A stretch of DNA of 64,000 nucleotides from JAVKBW01 sp040222995. GTDB taxonomy: Bacteria > Pseudomonadota > Alphaproteobacteria > UBA8366 > Aestuariispiraceae. The stretch covers positions 1 to 64,000 of the forward strand of contig JAVKBW010000039.1 in assembly GCA_040222995.1 (NCBI GenBank). Direction: 5' to 3'. Shown here in pieces: positions 42,168 to 50,989 of this stretch (positions are counted from its first letter, which is position 1; the number at the start of each line of letters is the position of its first letter). The position numbers and the translations under genes were made by a program. The notes under the pieces are model-generated. The model saw nothing but the letters and a program-made list of their open reading frames with translations, was not told the DNA's origin and did no database searches.

Positions 42168-43567
42168 AGCAGGACCCAGGACGCAAGCCCCAGAAAGACG
42201 AAGAACCCGACCACATCGGTGATCGTGGTCAGAAAGACGGTCGATGCGATGGCCGGATCCTGACCGATCCGGTCGATCAGAAGCGGTATCAGGACACCGG
42301 AAAGTCCGGCCACCATCAGGTTCAGCACCATGGCGGACGCGATGACCGCGCCCAGGATCGGGTCGCTGAACCACAGCCACGCGATCAGCCCCATTATGAT
42401 GGCGAACAGGAACCCGTTGGCACTGCCGACCAGGACTTCCTTGACAAGTATGCGTACGGCATTTCGGGCTGTCAGCTCATTGGTGGCAAGAGCACGTACA
42501 GCCACGGTCAGGGTCTGCGTTCCGGCGTTTCCGCCCATGGACGCGACAATCGGCATCAGGACCGCAAGGGCCACCACCTGGGCCAGCGCGTCTTCGAACA
42601 GGGCAATGACCAGCGACGCGACGATTGCCGTGCCCAGATTGACCAGAAGCCAGGAAAACCGCAGCCTGGTGGTTTCCATGAAGTCAGAATAGAAGTCATC
42701 CTCGCTGACGCCGCCCAGCTTCAGGATGTCGTCTTCGTGTTCTTCGTCCATGACGTCGACAATATCGTCGATGGTCACAACCCCGACCAGGCGGCCGCCG
42801 TCGTCGATCACCGGCGCTTCGACCAGACCGTACTGGCGAAACAGGAACGCCAGGTCTTCCTGATCCATATCGGCGGGCATCAGTTTCGGTTCCGCTTCCA
42901 TAATCGCGGACACCGGCACGACGCGACGCGTACGCAACAGTTTGGACAGCTGCACCAGCCCGACCGGCTTGTGCGTCGGCGACACGACGATCAGGTTATA
43001 GAAATCATCGGGAAGGTCCGTTTCCTCCCCGCGCATGAAATCGATCGTCTGGCCGACGGTCCAGAATTCGGGAATTGTCACCGTTTCCCGCCGCATCAGG
43101 CGGCCGGCGGAATATTCCGGGAAGCTCAGGCTCTGTTCGTAAAGCGCGCGGTCTTCGGCTGGAACGGTGTCCAGGATTTCCCGCTGATCCGCCTCGTCCA
43201 GGTCTTCCAGAAAGTCGATGACATCGTCCGATTCCAGATCGCGGACGATCCCGGCCAGGACTTCGTTCGGCAGTTCGTCGACGATCGATTCCCGGACGGA
43301 ATCGTCGATATAGGAAAAGACGTCGGAATCCAGATCATTGCCCAGCGCATGAACCAGCGACAGGCGTTCTTCATTTGTCAGTCGTTCCAGAAGGTCCGCC
43401 AGGTCCGCCGCGTGAAGCGGCAGCACCAGATTGCGCACGACATCGGACCCCGCCCCTTCGTCCAGGGCGGCCTCGACCGCCTCTACGGTTTCCTCGTTCA
43501 GCCCGTAGAGTTCGTCGAACGCATCGCCGGTGTCTTCCGCTTCCTTGGCGTCTAGCGTCTCTGACAT
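42164..43567 (-). CDS. mgtE: Magnesium transporter MgtE
   Basis: A 467-residue magnesium channel. Order: N domain of helical repeats (about 35-140, with acidic LLERLTNEERLSLVHAL), two CBS domains (about 150-280, including VVSPTHKPVGLVQLSKLL), then five membrane helices (about 300-467) with the pore motif ASMGGNAGTQTLTVAVRAL. The conserved acidic residues of the cytosolic domain act as the magnesium sensor. It follows maeB by 26 bp on the same strand. Confidence 0.94.
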   Translation of the reverse strand: MSETLDAKEAEDTGDAFDELYGLNEETVEAVEAALDEGAGSDVVRNLVLPLHAADLADLLERLTNEERLSLVHALGNDLDSDVFSYIDDSVRESIVDELPNEVLAGIVRDLESDDVIDFLEDLDEADQREILDTVPAEDRALYEQSLSFPEYSAGRLMRRETVTIPEFWTVGQTIDFMRGEETDLPDDFYNLIVVSPTHKPVGLVQLSKLLRTRRVVPVSAIMEAEPKLMPADMDQEDLAFLFRQYGLVEAPVIDDGGRLVGVVTIDDIVDVMDEEHEDDILKLGGVSEDDFYSDFMETTRLRFSWLLVNLGTAIVASLVIALFEDALAQVVALAVLMPIVASMGGNAGTQTLTVAVRALATNELTARNAVRILVKEVLVGSANGFLFAIIMGLIAWLWFSDPILGAVIASAMVLNLMVAGLSGVLIPLLIDRIGQDPAIASTVFLTTITDVVGFFVFLGLASWVLL

Positions 43568-43593
43568 GTCCTGATCCGATCCGGAAAGGGTTT

Positions 43594-45867
43594 TTAGCTT
43601 TTCGCGGCGGCTTCCGTCTGTGCATCGACGACCGCAACCGCCGTCATATTGACGATCCCGCGGGCCGTCACCGATGTCGTCAAGATATGGACCGGCCTTC
43701 GTGTCCCGATCATAATCGGGCCGACCGACAGCCCGTCCGCCAGCATCTTGACCGCATTATAGGCGATATTCGCCGCGTCCAGTGTCGGCATGATCAGCAG
43801 ATTCGCCGCGCCTGTCAGTTTGTTGTCCGGCAGCAGGGTCGACCGAAGCACTTCGTCCATCGCCGTATCCGCATGCATTTCGCCTTCGACTTCCAGGTCG
43901 GTCCGCTGCTGCAGGATCTGCACCGCGCGGCGCATCTTGATCGATGTCGGGGAATCCGAGCTGCCGAAATTCGAATGCGACAGGAATGCCAGCTTCGGTT
44001 CGATGCCGAACCGGCGCACCTCGTCCGCCGCCATTTCCGCCATGGCCGCCAGCTCCTCTTCCGACGGGTCGTAGCTGACATGGGTGTCGGCCAGGAAATA
44101 AATCCCCTTGTTCAGCACCAGCATATTCATGGTCGAAAGGTCCAGCGCGCCGTCGCGCACGCCGATGACCCGGCGGACATGCTTCAGATGGTCCCGAAAC
44201 CGCCCGATGGTCCCGCAAATCAGGGCATCCGCCTGACCCAGCCGCACCATTAGGCTGCCGATGACGGTGGTTCGGGTCCGCACCACTTCGCGCGCCAGTT
44301 CGGGCGACACGCCCTGACGGCCGGAAATGTTCAGATATTCGGTCCAGTATTCCTTGTACCGCGGGTCGTCCTCGGGGTCGCACAGTTCGAAATCCTGGTC
44401 GATCTTAAGCCGCAGACCCAGCTTTTCGATCCGGTTTTCGACAACCTTGCGCCGGCCGATCAGGATCGGCTGTGCAATGCCGTCGTCGGCGACGACCTGA
44501 ACCGCCCGCAGGACGCGTTCCTCTTCCCCCTCGGAATAGACGACGCGTTTCGGGTTGGCGATGGCCCGGTCGAACACCGGTTTCATGACCGTTCCCGACC
44601 GATAGACGAAGCTTTCCAGCCGCGCGCGATAGGCTTCGAAATCCTCTATCGGGCGCGCGGCGACGCCGCTTTTCATCGCTGCCTTGGCAACCGCAGGGGC
44701 AATTTCCAGGATCAGCCGCGGGTCGAACGGTTTGGGGATCAGATGGTCCCGCCCGAACCCGCCGGCCCCGCCATAGGCCTTTGCAACGATCTCGGACACC
44801 TCCCGCCGGGCCAGCGCCGCAATGGCCTTCACCGCCGCGACCTTCATTTCCTCATTGATGGTCGATGCGCCGACATCCAGCGCGCCGCGGAAAATGAACG
44901 GGAAACACAGGACGTTGTTCACCTGGTTCGGGTAATCCGACCGACCCGTCGCCACGATGGCGTCGGGCCGCGCTTCCACCGCTTCCTCCGGCAGGATTTC
45001 CGGCGTCGGGTTTGCCAGCGCCAGGATCAGCGGCGCATCGGCCATACGGGCGACCATGTCCGGCTTCAGAACCCCCGGCGCCGACAGCCCCAGAAAGACG
45101 TCCGCACCGTCGATGACATCGCCCAGCGTGCGCTTGTCCGTCGATTTCGCATAGATGCCCTTGTACTGGTCCATCTGCGGGCGGCCTTCATAGACCAGGC
45201 CGTCAATGTCGGTGACCCAGATGTTTTCCCGCTTTGCGCCCATGGCTTCCAGCATGGCAAGACAGGCCAGCGCCGCCGCGCCCGCGCCGGATGCCACAAT
45301 CTTGATGTCTTCGAATTTCTTGCCCACCAGTTCCAGGGCGTTGAAGACGGCGGCGGACACAATGATCGCCGTCCCGTGCTGATCGTCATGGAAGACGGGA
45401 ATGTTCATTTCCTCACGCAGGCGGCGTTCGATTTCGAAACATTCCGGCGCCTTGATGTCTTCCAGATTGATGCCGCCGAAGGTAGGTTCCAGCGCCGCGA
45501 CGACGGTACAGAACCGGTCTACGTCGGTCGCGTCGACTTCGATGTCGAATACGTCGATCCCGGCGAATTTCTTGAACAGGACCGCCTTGCCTTCCATCAC
45601 CGGCTTCGACGCCAGCGGGCCGATGGCACCCAGCCCCAGAACCGCGGTGCCGTTGGATATCACACCGACCAGATTGCCGCGCGCCGTCAGGTTTGCAGCC
45701 TCGTTCGCATCGCGTTCGATTTCACGGCAGGCCGCGGCGACGCCCGGCGAATAGGCCAGGCTCAGGTCGCGCTGGTTCGCCAACGGCTTGGTCGCGACGA
45801 CGCTCAGCTTCCCGGCAGGCGGCAGCCGATGATAATACAGTGCCTCTTGATCGAAGTCCTTCACCAT
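43594..45867 (-). CDS. maeB: NADP-dependent malic enzyme (with phosphotransacetylase-like domain)
   Basis: Oxidative decarboxylation of malate to pyruvate with NADP. A 757-residue fusion: malic enzyme about 1-430 (SLAYSPGVAAACREI, FHDDQHGTAIIVSAAV, GAGAAALACL for dinucleotide binding), and a phosphotransacetylase-like domain about 430-757, a regulatory module in these MaeB enzymes. GGAGG precedes the ATG. Together with the acetyl-CoA and acetoacetate-forming leucine route here it would supply pyruvate and NADPH. Confidence 0.95.
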   Translation of the reverse strand: MVKDFDQEALYYHRLPPAGKLSVVATKPLANQRDLSLAYSPGVAAACREIERDANEAANLTARGNLVGVISNGTAVLGLGAIGPLASKPVMEGKAVLFKKFAGIDVFDIEVDATDVDRFCTVVAALEPTFGGINLEDIKAPECFEIERRLREEMNIPVFHDDQHGTAIIVSAAVFNALELVGKKFEDIKIVASGAGAAALACLAMLEAMGAKRENIWVTDIDGLVYEGRPQMDQYKGIYAKSTDKRTLGDVIDGADVFLGLSAPGVLKPDMVARMADAPLILALANPTPEILPEEAVEARPDAIVATGRSDYPNQVNNVLCFPFIFRGALDVGASTINEEMKVAAVKAIAALARREVSEIVAKAYGGAGGFGRDHLIPKPFDPRLILEIAPAVAKAAMKSGVAARPIEDFEAYRARLESFVYRSGTVMKPVFDRAIANPKRVVYSEGEEERVLRAVQVVADDGIAQPILIGRRKVVENRIEKLGLRLKIDQDFELCDPEDDPRYKEYWTEYLNISGRQGVSPELAREVVRTRTTVIGSLMVRLGQADALICGTIGRFRDHLKHVRRVIGVRDGALDLSTMNMLVLNKGIYFLADTHVSYDPSEEELAAMAEMAADEVRRFGIEPKLAFLSHSNFGSSDSPTSIKMRRAVQILQQRTDLEVEGEMHADTAMDEVLRSTLLPDNKLTGAANLLIMPTLDAANIAYNAVKMLADGLSVGPIMIGTRRPVHILTTSVTARGIVNMTAVAVVDAQTEAAAKS

Positions 45868-46029
45868 CGCCGCCCTCCGTAAAATATGCCGCCATTGTGA
45901 CCGACTGCCCCTGTGCCCCTATCCGGGACCGGGGTGGTCCGGACGGCATAGTATCGGATTTTGTCATCCGGAAAAGGCGGCTGACGATGCCGGATGGACG
46001 CCCCCCGCGACGCGCGAGGGACGGTCGCG

Positions 46030-46461
46030 CTATTCCGCCCGAAGCGTCGCCAGATAGGCGGCGACATCGCGCCGGTCCTGTTCATCGCGCAGCCGGAAGG
46101 TCATGCGGGTACGGCCGGTCGGGGTACCGCCGTTCCGGGCGACATAGTCTTCCAGAAAGTCCTGCGCATTCGGCAGGTATTCCACGACCAGCTCCTCCGT
46201 CCAGACCAGTCCGGCATCGGTCGCCGCGGCGCTCAGATCGGAATAGTTGAACCCTTCGACAGTGCCGGCGGCACGCCCGATCACACCGAAAAGGTTCGGC
46301 CCGACCTTGTTCCGGTCCCCCTGTTCGAATGTGTGACAGGACCCGCACCGCCGTTCCGCAACCGCCTGACCGTTTTCGGGATCGCCGTCCGCAAGGGCAC
46401 CGCCCGCGGAAAACATGACCGCAACGCCCAACGCCATACCCATAAATTGGTGGTTCTTCAT
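46030..46461 (-). CDS. Exported class I cytochrome c
   Basis: A 143-residue periplasmic cytochrome. The signal runs to about residue 24 (GMALGVAVMFSAGGALA). The haem-binding motif CGSCH follows near residue 39, HTFEQGDRNKVGPNLFG is the usual continuation, and the axial Met is in TRMTFRL near the C-terminus. It resembles mitochondrial-type cytochrome c and would carry electrons to an oxidase. ATG at 46461 is chosen, with GGAGCGG upstream. It diverges from the cupin gene. Confidence 0.9.
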   Translation of the reverse strand: MKNHQFMGMALGVAVMFSAGGALADGDPENGQAVAERRCGSCHTFEQGDRNKVGPNLFGVIGRAAGTVEGFNYSDLSAAATDAGLVWTEELVVEYLPNAQDFLEDYVARNGGTPTGRTRMTFRLRDEQDRRDVAAYLATLRAE

Positions 46462-46656
46462 TTCATACCGCTCCATGAATTCGAATGTCACCCGCCCTAG
46501 GATATTGTTCTACGAACTGCGGCGTCCACCGGATGATTTGGGACGAATTGCCTCACGAATCCGGATGGCGCGCCCGGCCGCCGCGGGCTGGTCCAATCCG
46601 GCACCGTGCACTAATCTTATGCCATAACAGTCAATCAATCCGTGGGAGGAACCGGG

Positions 46657-47166
46657 ATGACATACAGCCTGGAGGCACTGGCCGATGACTGCCGCAATGC
46701 ATTGCGGGACGGCGAATCCGATGCCGCCCTGGAACAGGTGCGGCAATGCGTCGAACGGGCGCTGAAGGATTCGGAGTTCCTGAACACGCATATCCTGAAC
46801 CGGCCGACCCAGCCGGAACGCAATGTGATCTATGAAGACCCGACCCTTGGCTTTTGCGTCTGCGCCCACGTCTATGGCACCGCCAAACCGGGCGACCCGC
46901 ACGACCATGGGCCGACCTGGGCCATCTATGGCCAGGCGGAGGGGGAAACGGAAATGACCGACTGGCGCGTGGTCGAACCCGCGTCGGACGAAAGTCCGGC
47001 ACGCGTCGAAAAGACCAGGACCTATACCCTGCGCCCTGGCGATGCGCATACCTATGCCACCGGCGCCATTCACGCGCCCATCCGCTACGGGGCGACGCGC
47101 CTTTTGCGGATCGAAGGGACAAACACCGACAGGGTCCAACGCACGCCGATGGTTGCGGCGGACTGA
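46657..47166 (+). CDS. Cysteine dioxygenase-like cupin
   Basis: A 169-residue cupin with the iron-ligand motif DPHDHGPTWAIYGQ near residue 80 and the third His in ATGAIHAPI near residue 132. The layout matches the cysteine-dioxygenase-like branch of cupins, which oxidise thiols. Helical N-terminal 55 residues. GGGAGGA eight bases before ATG supports the start. The substrate is unknown. It precedes a VOC dioxygenase-fold gene, 21 bp away. Confidence 0.8.
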   Translation: MTYSLEALADDCRNALRDGESDAALEQVRQCVERALKDSEFLNTHILNRPTQPERNVIYEDPTLGFCVCAHVYGTAKPGDPHDHGPTWAIYGQAEGETEMTDWRVVEPASDESPARVEKTRTYTLRPGDAHTYATGAIHAPIRYGATRLLRIEGTNTDRVQRTPMVAAD

Positions 47167-47187
47167 CATGAACCGGAAATCAGGGGA

Positions 47188-47682
47188 ATGACCGTGATCC
47201 AAGGACTTCACCACAACGCGTACCGTTGCCGCGATGCCGAGGAAACCCGAGCCTTCTACGAGGATTTCCTGGGCCTGAAACTGGTCCATGCGTTCGAAAT
47301 TCACGAAACGAAAACCGGCCGGGACACCCGCGTCTTGCACCTGTTCTTCCAGATGGACGACGGGTCCTGCCTTGCTTTTTTCGAAGCGCCGGACAATCCG
47401 TTCGAATTCAAGAAGCAGCATGATTATGACCTGCATATCGCGCTTCAGGTCACCCGCGACGACATGATGGCAATGTTCGAAAAGGGAAAGGCCGCGGGCA
47501 TCGAAACACGCGGCGTCGCCAACCATCATTTCATTGAATCGATCTATTTCCGCGACCCGAACGGCTATGTCATCGAACTGACGGCGCCGACGCCGGAGGC
47601 ACCGGACATCCTGGCGAAGGCAAAGGGGGAAGCGCGCGGCGTCGTCGACAACTGGCAGGCAACGAAACCGTCGGCGGTTTGA
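47188..47682 (+). CDS. VOC-superfamily protein (glyoxalase/dioxygenase fold)
   Basis: A 164-residue vicinal-oxygen-chelate protein with two beta-alpha-beta modules. LHHNAYRCRDAEETRAFYED opens the first and RDPNGYVIELTAP ends the second with the metal-binding Glu; H8-type and H98-type residues are plausible ligands. It could be a glyoxalase-like or extradiol dioxygenase-like enzyme. It is cotranscribed with the cupin gene. Confidence 0.8.
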   Translation: MTVIQGLHHNAYRCRDAEETRAFYEDFLGLKLVHAFEIHETKTGRDTRVLHLFFQMDDGSCLAFFEAPDNPFEFKKQHDYDLHIALQVTRDDMMAMFEKGKAAGIETRGVANHHFIESIYFRDPNGYVIELTAPTPEAPDILAKAKGEARGVVDNWQATKPSAV

Positions 47683-47702
47683 ACCCGACCCTTATTGGCT
47701 GG

Positions 47703-48152
47703 TTATCCGCCCGGCACCGCATCCCCGGAAAAGAATGCCTGAAATGCCTTCGCTCGCGCGTCGGGGGAACTTGCCTTTTCGAAATGCCGCAACAAGTCGG
47801 ACATGCTCACGACGCCTTGTATTCGGCCGTCTTCGGCAACGGGCATGTGGCGAAATTTTCCTTTGGTCATGCGATCGAACACCTGATGGGGATCGTCATT
47901 CCGCGAACAGGTCTGGACCGACCGCGTTGCAATTCCGGAAACGGACCGCGAATCGAACCCATCGTTGCCTGCGGCGACATCACGCACGATATCGCGTTCA
48001 GAAATAACGCCGTGCAAACTGCCATCCGAATTCAAGATCAGCAGAAAGCCAATCCTCCTGTCCGCCATGATCTTGGCCGCAGCAGCGATGGAGGTATCCG
48101 GCTCTACGGAGAGTGGGTCCGAGTGATTTTCCAATATTTCAGAAAGGCTCAT
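47703..48152 (-). CDS. CBS-domain protein
   Basis: A 149-residue protein of two CBS motifs and nothing else. Residues about 10-60 include VEPDTSIAAAAKIMADRRIGF, and GVISERDIVRDVA ends the first; 75-125 hold the second with MTKGKFRHMPVAEDGRI and GVVSMSDLL. Such stand-alone pairs bind adenosine nucleotides and sense energy state. It converges with the VOC gene, 20 bp apart. Confidence 0.9.
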   Translation of the reverse strand: MSLSEILENHSDPLSVEPDTSIAAAAKIMADRRIGFLLILNSDGSLHGVISERDIVRDVAAGNDGFDSRSVSGIATRSVQTCSRNDDPHQVFDRMTKGKFRHMPVAEDGRIQGVVSMSDLLRHFEKASSPDARAKAFQAFFSGDAVPGG

Positions 48153-48234
48153 TAAATTCCCCTTTCGGCAACTGGCCCCGCCGCTGGAAAGCCTAGATGA
48201 AAAGAAGCGTCCGTCGCAAGGCGGCAGTTTGCGG

Positions 48235-48990
48235 TCAGCTGTTGCGGTGTGCGTTGTGGCGTCCGGCGACCGCCGGGCCCATCGACGGGACCGGCACCAG
48301 CCGCGGGCGGAACGCCAGCCTGCGGGCCGGGGTTCCGGCATAGACCTGTTTCTGTGCTTCCACGAACAGGGCGCCACCCAGGCGCGGAACCCAGCGGCGG
48401 CCCAGCCGTTCCAGTGTCGGCGCCATGCGCAGGATCAGTTCCGATTCGCTGGGCGGCATGTAAAGGCCGCGCGTGATCGATACCGGTTCGAACAGCGCAT
48501 CCTTCAGCAGTTTTTCCATCTGCGCCTTGCTGAACGGTTTGCCGTGACCGAACGGCGTGCGTTCCGTGCGCGACCAGATCCCGCGGCGCGCCGGCACGAC
48601 CGCCAGCAGAAGCCCGTGCCCGCTCAACACCCGCCAGCATTCGCGCATCATCGCGCGCAGATGTTCGGCATTTTCGACCGCATGGACCAGAAGCAGCCGA
48701 TCCACCGACATGTCCTCCAGCGGCAGCGACACCTCATCCGTCAGGGCGACCCGGCTGGGTGCGCCGCGCGGCCAGTGGGTCACCCCCTGATGGGCCGGCA
48801 TCAGCGCGACGACGCGGGCCGCCTCGTCGGTGAACTGGTCCAGGTACGGCGTCGCATAACCGATTCCCACCACGGTCAGGCCATGGGCGTTCGGCCAGTG
48901 CCGACGGATTTCCGTACGCACATAGTCCCGCGCCGTCTGCCCCAGGCGGCCACGGTAGAACCGGTTGAAATCGACGACATCGCTCCACAT
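48235..48990 (-). CDS. Class I SAM-dependent methyltransferase
   Basis: A 251-residue methyltransferase domain protein. TVVGIGYATPYLDQF is a variant SAM loop, LPLEDMSVDRLLLVHAVENAEHL is motif IV/V with an unusual HAVEN, and RECWRVLSGHGLLLAVVP completes the fold. The C-terminal 80 residues are basic. The substrate is unknown; the protein is of a type commonly found next to glyoxalase II in alphaproteobacteria, and here it is divergent from gloB. ATG at 48990 is chosen. Confidence 0.82.
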   Translation of the reverse strand: MWSDVVDFNRFYRGRLGQTARDYVRTEIRRHWPNAHGLTVVGIGYATPYLDQFTDEAARVVALMPAHQGVTHWPRGAPSRVALTDEVSLPLEDMSVDRLLLVHAVENAEHLRAMMRECWRVLSGHGLLLAVVPARRGIWSRTERTPFGHGKPFSKAQMEKLLKDALFEPVSITRGLYMPPSESELILRMAPTLERLGRRWVPRLGGALFVEAQKQVYAGTPARRLAFRPRLVPVPSMGPAVAGRHNAHRNS

Positions 48991-49046
48991 GGCGGCAATT
49001 CTAGCATGCGCGCGGCGACAACGCATGCCTTGCCGAACGGGACCAA

Positions 49047-49066
49047 TGACCCTAGTTCTAGGGTCA
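49047..49066. promoter_or_regulatory. 20-bp palindrome between methyltransferase and gloB
   Basis: TGACCCTAG, TT, CTAGGGTCA: perfect 9-bp arms with a 2-base centre, midway between the two divergent starts (57 bp from the methyltransferase start and 35 bp from the gloB start). It contains CTAG twice, rare in such genomes. A shared operator is likely; the regulator is not in the window. Confidence 0.6.
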
Positions 49067-49100
49067 GCAAGTTTTTCCGCTGACAAGTAAGGTGGGGCCC

Positions 49101-49865
49101 GTGCTCGACATCCGGCAAATTCCCGTGCTCAACGACAATTATGTCTATCTGGTGCGCGAAACCGTCTCCGGCGCGACCGCCGTGGTCGACCCTGCGGTCG
49201 CAAAACCGATCCTTCAGGAAGCGGACCGGCTGGGTTGGAAGATCACCCATATCCTGAACACCCACCATCACGGCGACCATGTCGGCGGCAACCGGGAAAT
49301 CCAGGCGGCGACCGAGTGCGAAATTGTCGGTCCGCGCGCCGACCGGGCACGCATTCCCGGTATCCAGACCGAAGTGGGCGACGGTGACAGCTATCAATTC
49401 GGCGACGCGGCCGCCACGGTCTTCGATGTGCCGGGCCACACCCGCGGGCACATCGCCTATTGGTTCGCCGACGATGATGCGCTGTTCTGCGGCGACACAC
49501 TGTTCGCATTGGGCTGCGGGCGGGTGTTCGAAGGAACCCATCCCCAGATGTGGGCCAGCCTCAGGAAACTGCGCGACCTGCCCGACAGCACGCGGGTTTT
49601 CTGCGCCCATGAATATACGCAGGCCAACGCCCGTTTCGCACTGAGCGTCGAAGGCGGCAACCCGGATCTGGTCGCCCGGGCGCGCGAAATCGACGAAGCC
49701 CGCGCCCGGAACGAACCGACCGTGCCGTCGCTTCTGGGGACGGAAAAGCGCACGAACCCGTTCCTGCGTGCGGATGTGCCGGATCTGGCTGCGTCGCTGG
49801 GGCTTCCGGGCGCCGATCCGGACGCCGTTTTTTCCGAGGTCCGGACGCGCAAAGATAATTTCTAA
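49101..49865 (+). CDS. gloB: Hydroxyacylglutathione hydrolase (glyoxalase II)
   Basis: Hydrolyses S-lactoylglutathione to lactate and glutathione. A 254-residue metallo-beta-lactamase-fold enzyme with THHHGDHVGGN (two metal sites), VPGHTRGHIAYW, GDTLFALGCGRVFEG and CAHEYTQANARFAL; the C-terminal helical domain ends with TNPFLRAD. GTG at 49101 (MLDIRQIPVLNDNY) is chosen with AAGGTGGGG upstream; GTG at 49092 is the alternative. The preceding palindrome may control it. Confidence 0.95.
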   Translation: MLDIRQIPVLNDNYVYLVRETVSGATAVVDPAVAKPILQEADRLGWKITHILNTHHHGDHVGGNREIQAATECEIVGPRADRARIPGIQTEVGDGDSYQFGDAAATVFDVPGHTRGHIAYWFADDDALFCGDTLFALGCGRVFEGTHPQMWASLRKLRDLPDSTRVFCAHEYTQANARFALSVEGGNPDLVARAREIDEARARNEPTVPSLLGTEKRTNPFLRADVPDLAASLGLPGADPDAVFSEVRTRKDNF

Positions 49866-49926
49866 GACGCGATTTCTGGGCTAGCGTTTTTTGGTCCGTG
49901 ACGTCATGAGCAAAGGATTGATGGCG

Positions 49927-50535
49927 ATGCGCCTGCTTTTTAACGATGCTTCCCCCTATGCCCGGAAATGCGCCGTGGTCGCCCATGAAAAAGGGCTGGC
50001 CGATCAGGTCGAAATCGACCGGATCATGATCTACGAACGCGAAATCCGGGACAAGAACCCGCTGAACAAGATTCCCTGTCTGATCCTGGACGACGATACC
50101 GGCCTGTTCGACAGTTTCGTCATCTGCGACTATCTGGACCGGATCGGGACCGGCCCGAAACTGATTCCTGCGGACGGTGAGGCACGCACCAGGGTCCTGC
50201 GCACCCATGCGATCGGCCAGGGGCTGACGGATGCGGCACTGATCCTGCGCACGCAGGTCATGCGCGACGCAAAGCTGGATACCCCCCTGCCGAAAGACTG
50301 GTACATCGAACGCCAGTGGGATGCGATCAAGGCAAGCTGCAAGACGGTGGACAAGGAAATCGCCTCCCTTCACGGCGATATCGACCTGGGTCAGATTTCG
50401 ATTGCCACGGGGCTTGGCTATCTGGACCTGCGGTTCCCGGATTCCGCCTGGCGTCAGCACGCCCCCAAACTGGCGGACTGGTACACGGAATTCGTCAAAC
50501 GCCCGTCGATGCAGGCGACCGCGCCGCAGGGGTGA
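49927..50535 (+). CDS. Glutathione S-transferase family protein
   Basis: A 202-residue GST. The N-terminal thioredoxin domain begins MRLLFNDASPYARKCAVVAHE, the glutathione-contacting NKIPCLILDDD and FDSFVICDYLD follow, and residues about 85-200 are the helical domain. The active-site Ser/Tyr is not certain. ATG at 49927 has AAGGA nine bases upstream. It lies downstream of gloB, consistent with glutathione metabolism, and 1 bp before the cupin gene. Confidence 0.86.
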   Translation: MRLLFNDASPYARKCAVVAHEKGLADQVEIDRIMIYEREIRDKNPLNKIPCLILDDDTGLFDSFVICDYLDRIGTGPKLIPADGEARTRVLRTHAIGQGLTDAALILRTQVMRDAKLDTPLPKDWYIERQWDAIKASCKTVDKEIASLHGDIDLGQISIATGLGYLDLRFPDSAWRQHAPKLADWYTEFVKRPSMQATAPQG

Positions 50536-50536
50536 C

Positions 50537-50989
50537 ATGCCGGACCTGAGCGCGCGCGACCTGATCGACAGGCTGGGCCTTCAGCCGCATCCGGAAGGCG
50601 GCTGGTTCGTCGAAACCTACCGCCATATACCGGACGGCGGTGGGCGCGGCGCGTCGACCGCGATCTATTACCTGTTGGAAGCGGGCGATTGTTCGGCCTG
50701 GCACCGGGTCACGGACGCGGATGAAATCTGGCACTGGTATGCGGGCGGCCCGCTGGCGCTGACGATTTCACCCAATGGCCATGATGCGGTCGCGCATCGG
50801 CTGGGCCCCGACATCGCCACCGGCCAGCGCCCGCAGGTCGTCGTCCCGGCAAACCATTGGCAGACAGCAGAAAGCCTGGGGCACTGGACCCTGGTCGGAT
50901 GCACCGTCGCACCGGCTTTCCAGTTCGAAAGTTTCGAAATGGCGCCACCGGACTGGCGGCCGACCCGGCGCGGCGGCGGCACACCATGA
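50537..50989 (+). CDS. DUF985 family cupin
   Basis: A 150-residue protein of the cupin_5/DUF985 family, related to phosphomannose-isomerase-like folds. LQPHPEGGWFVETYRH is the family N-terminal hallmark, AIYYLLEAGDCSAWHRV and DEIWHWYAGGPL are cupin strands, and VVPANHWQTAESLG follows. Function unknown. Its stop overlaps the next start by 4 bp, so it is coupled to the Fe-S-like protein downstream. Confidence 0.88.
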   Translation: MPDLSARDLIDRLGLQPHPEGGWFVETYRHIPDGGGRGASTAIYYLLEAGDCSAWHRVTDADEIWHWYAGGPLALTISPNGHDAVAHRLGPDIATGQRPQVVVPANHWQTAESLGHWTLVGCTVAPAFQFESFEMAPPDWRPTRRGGGTP

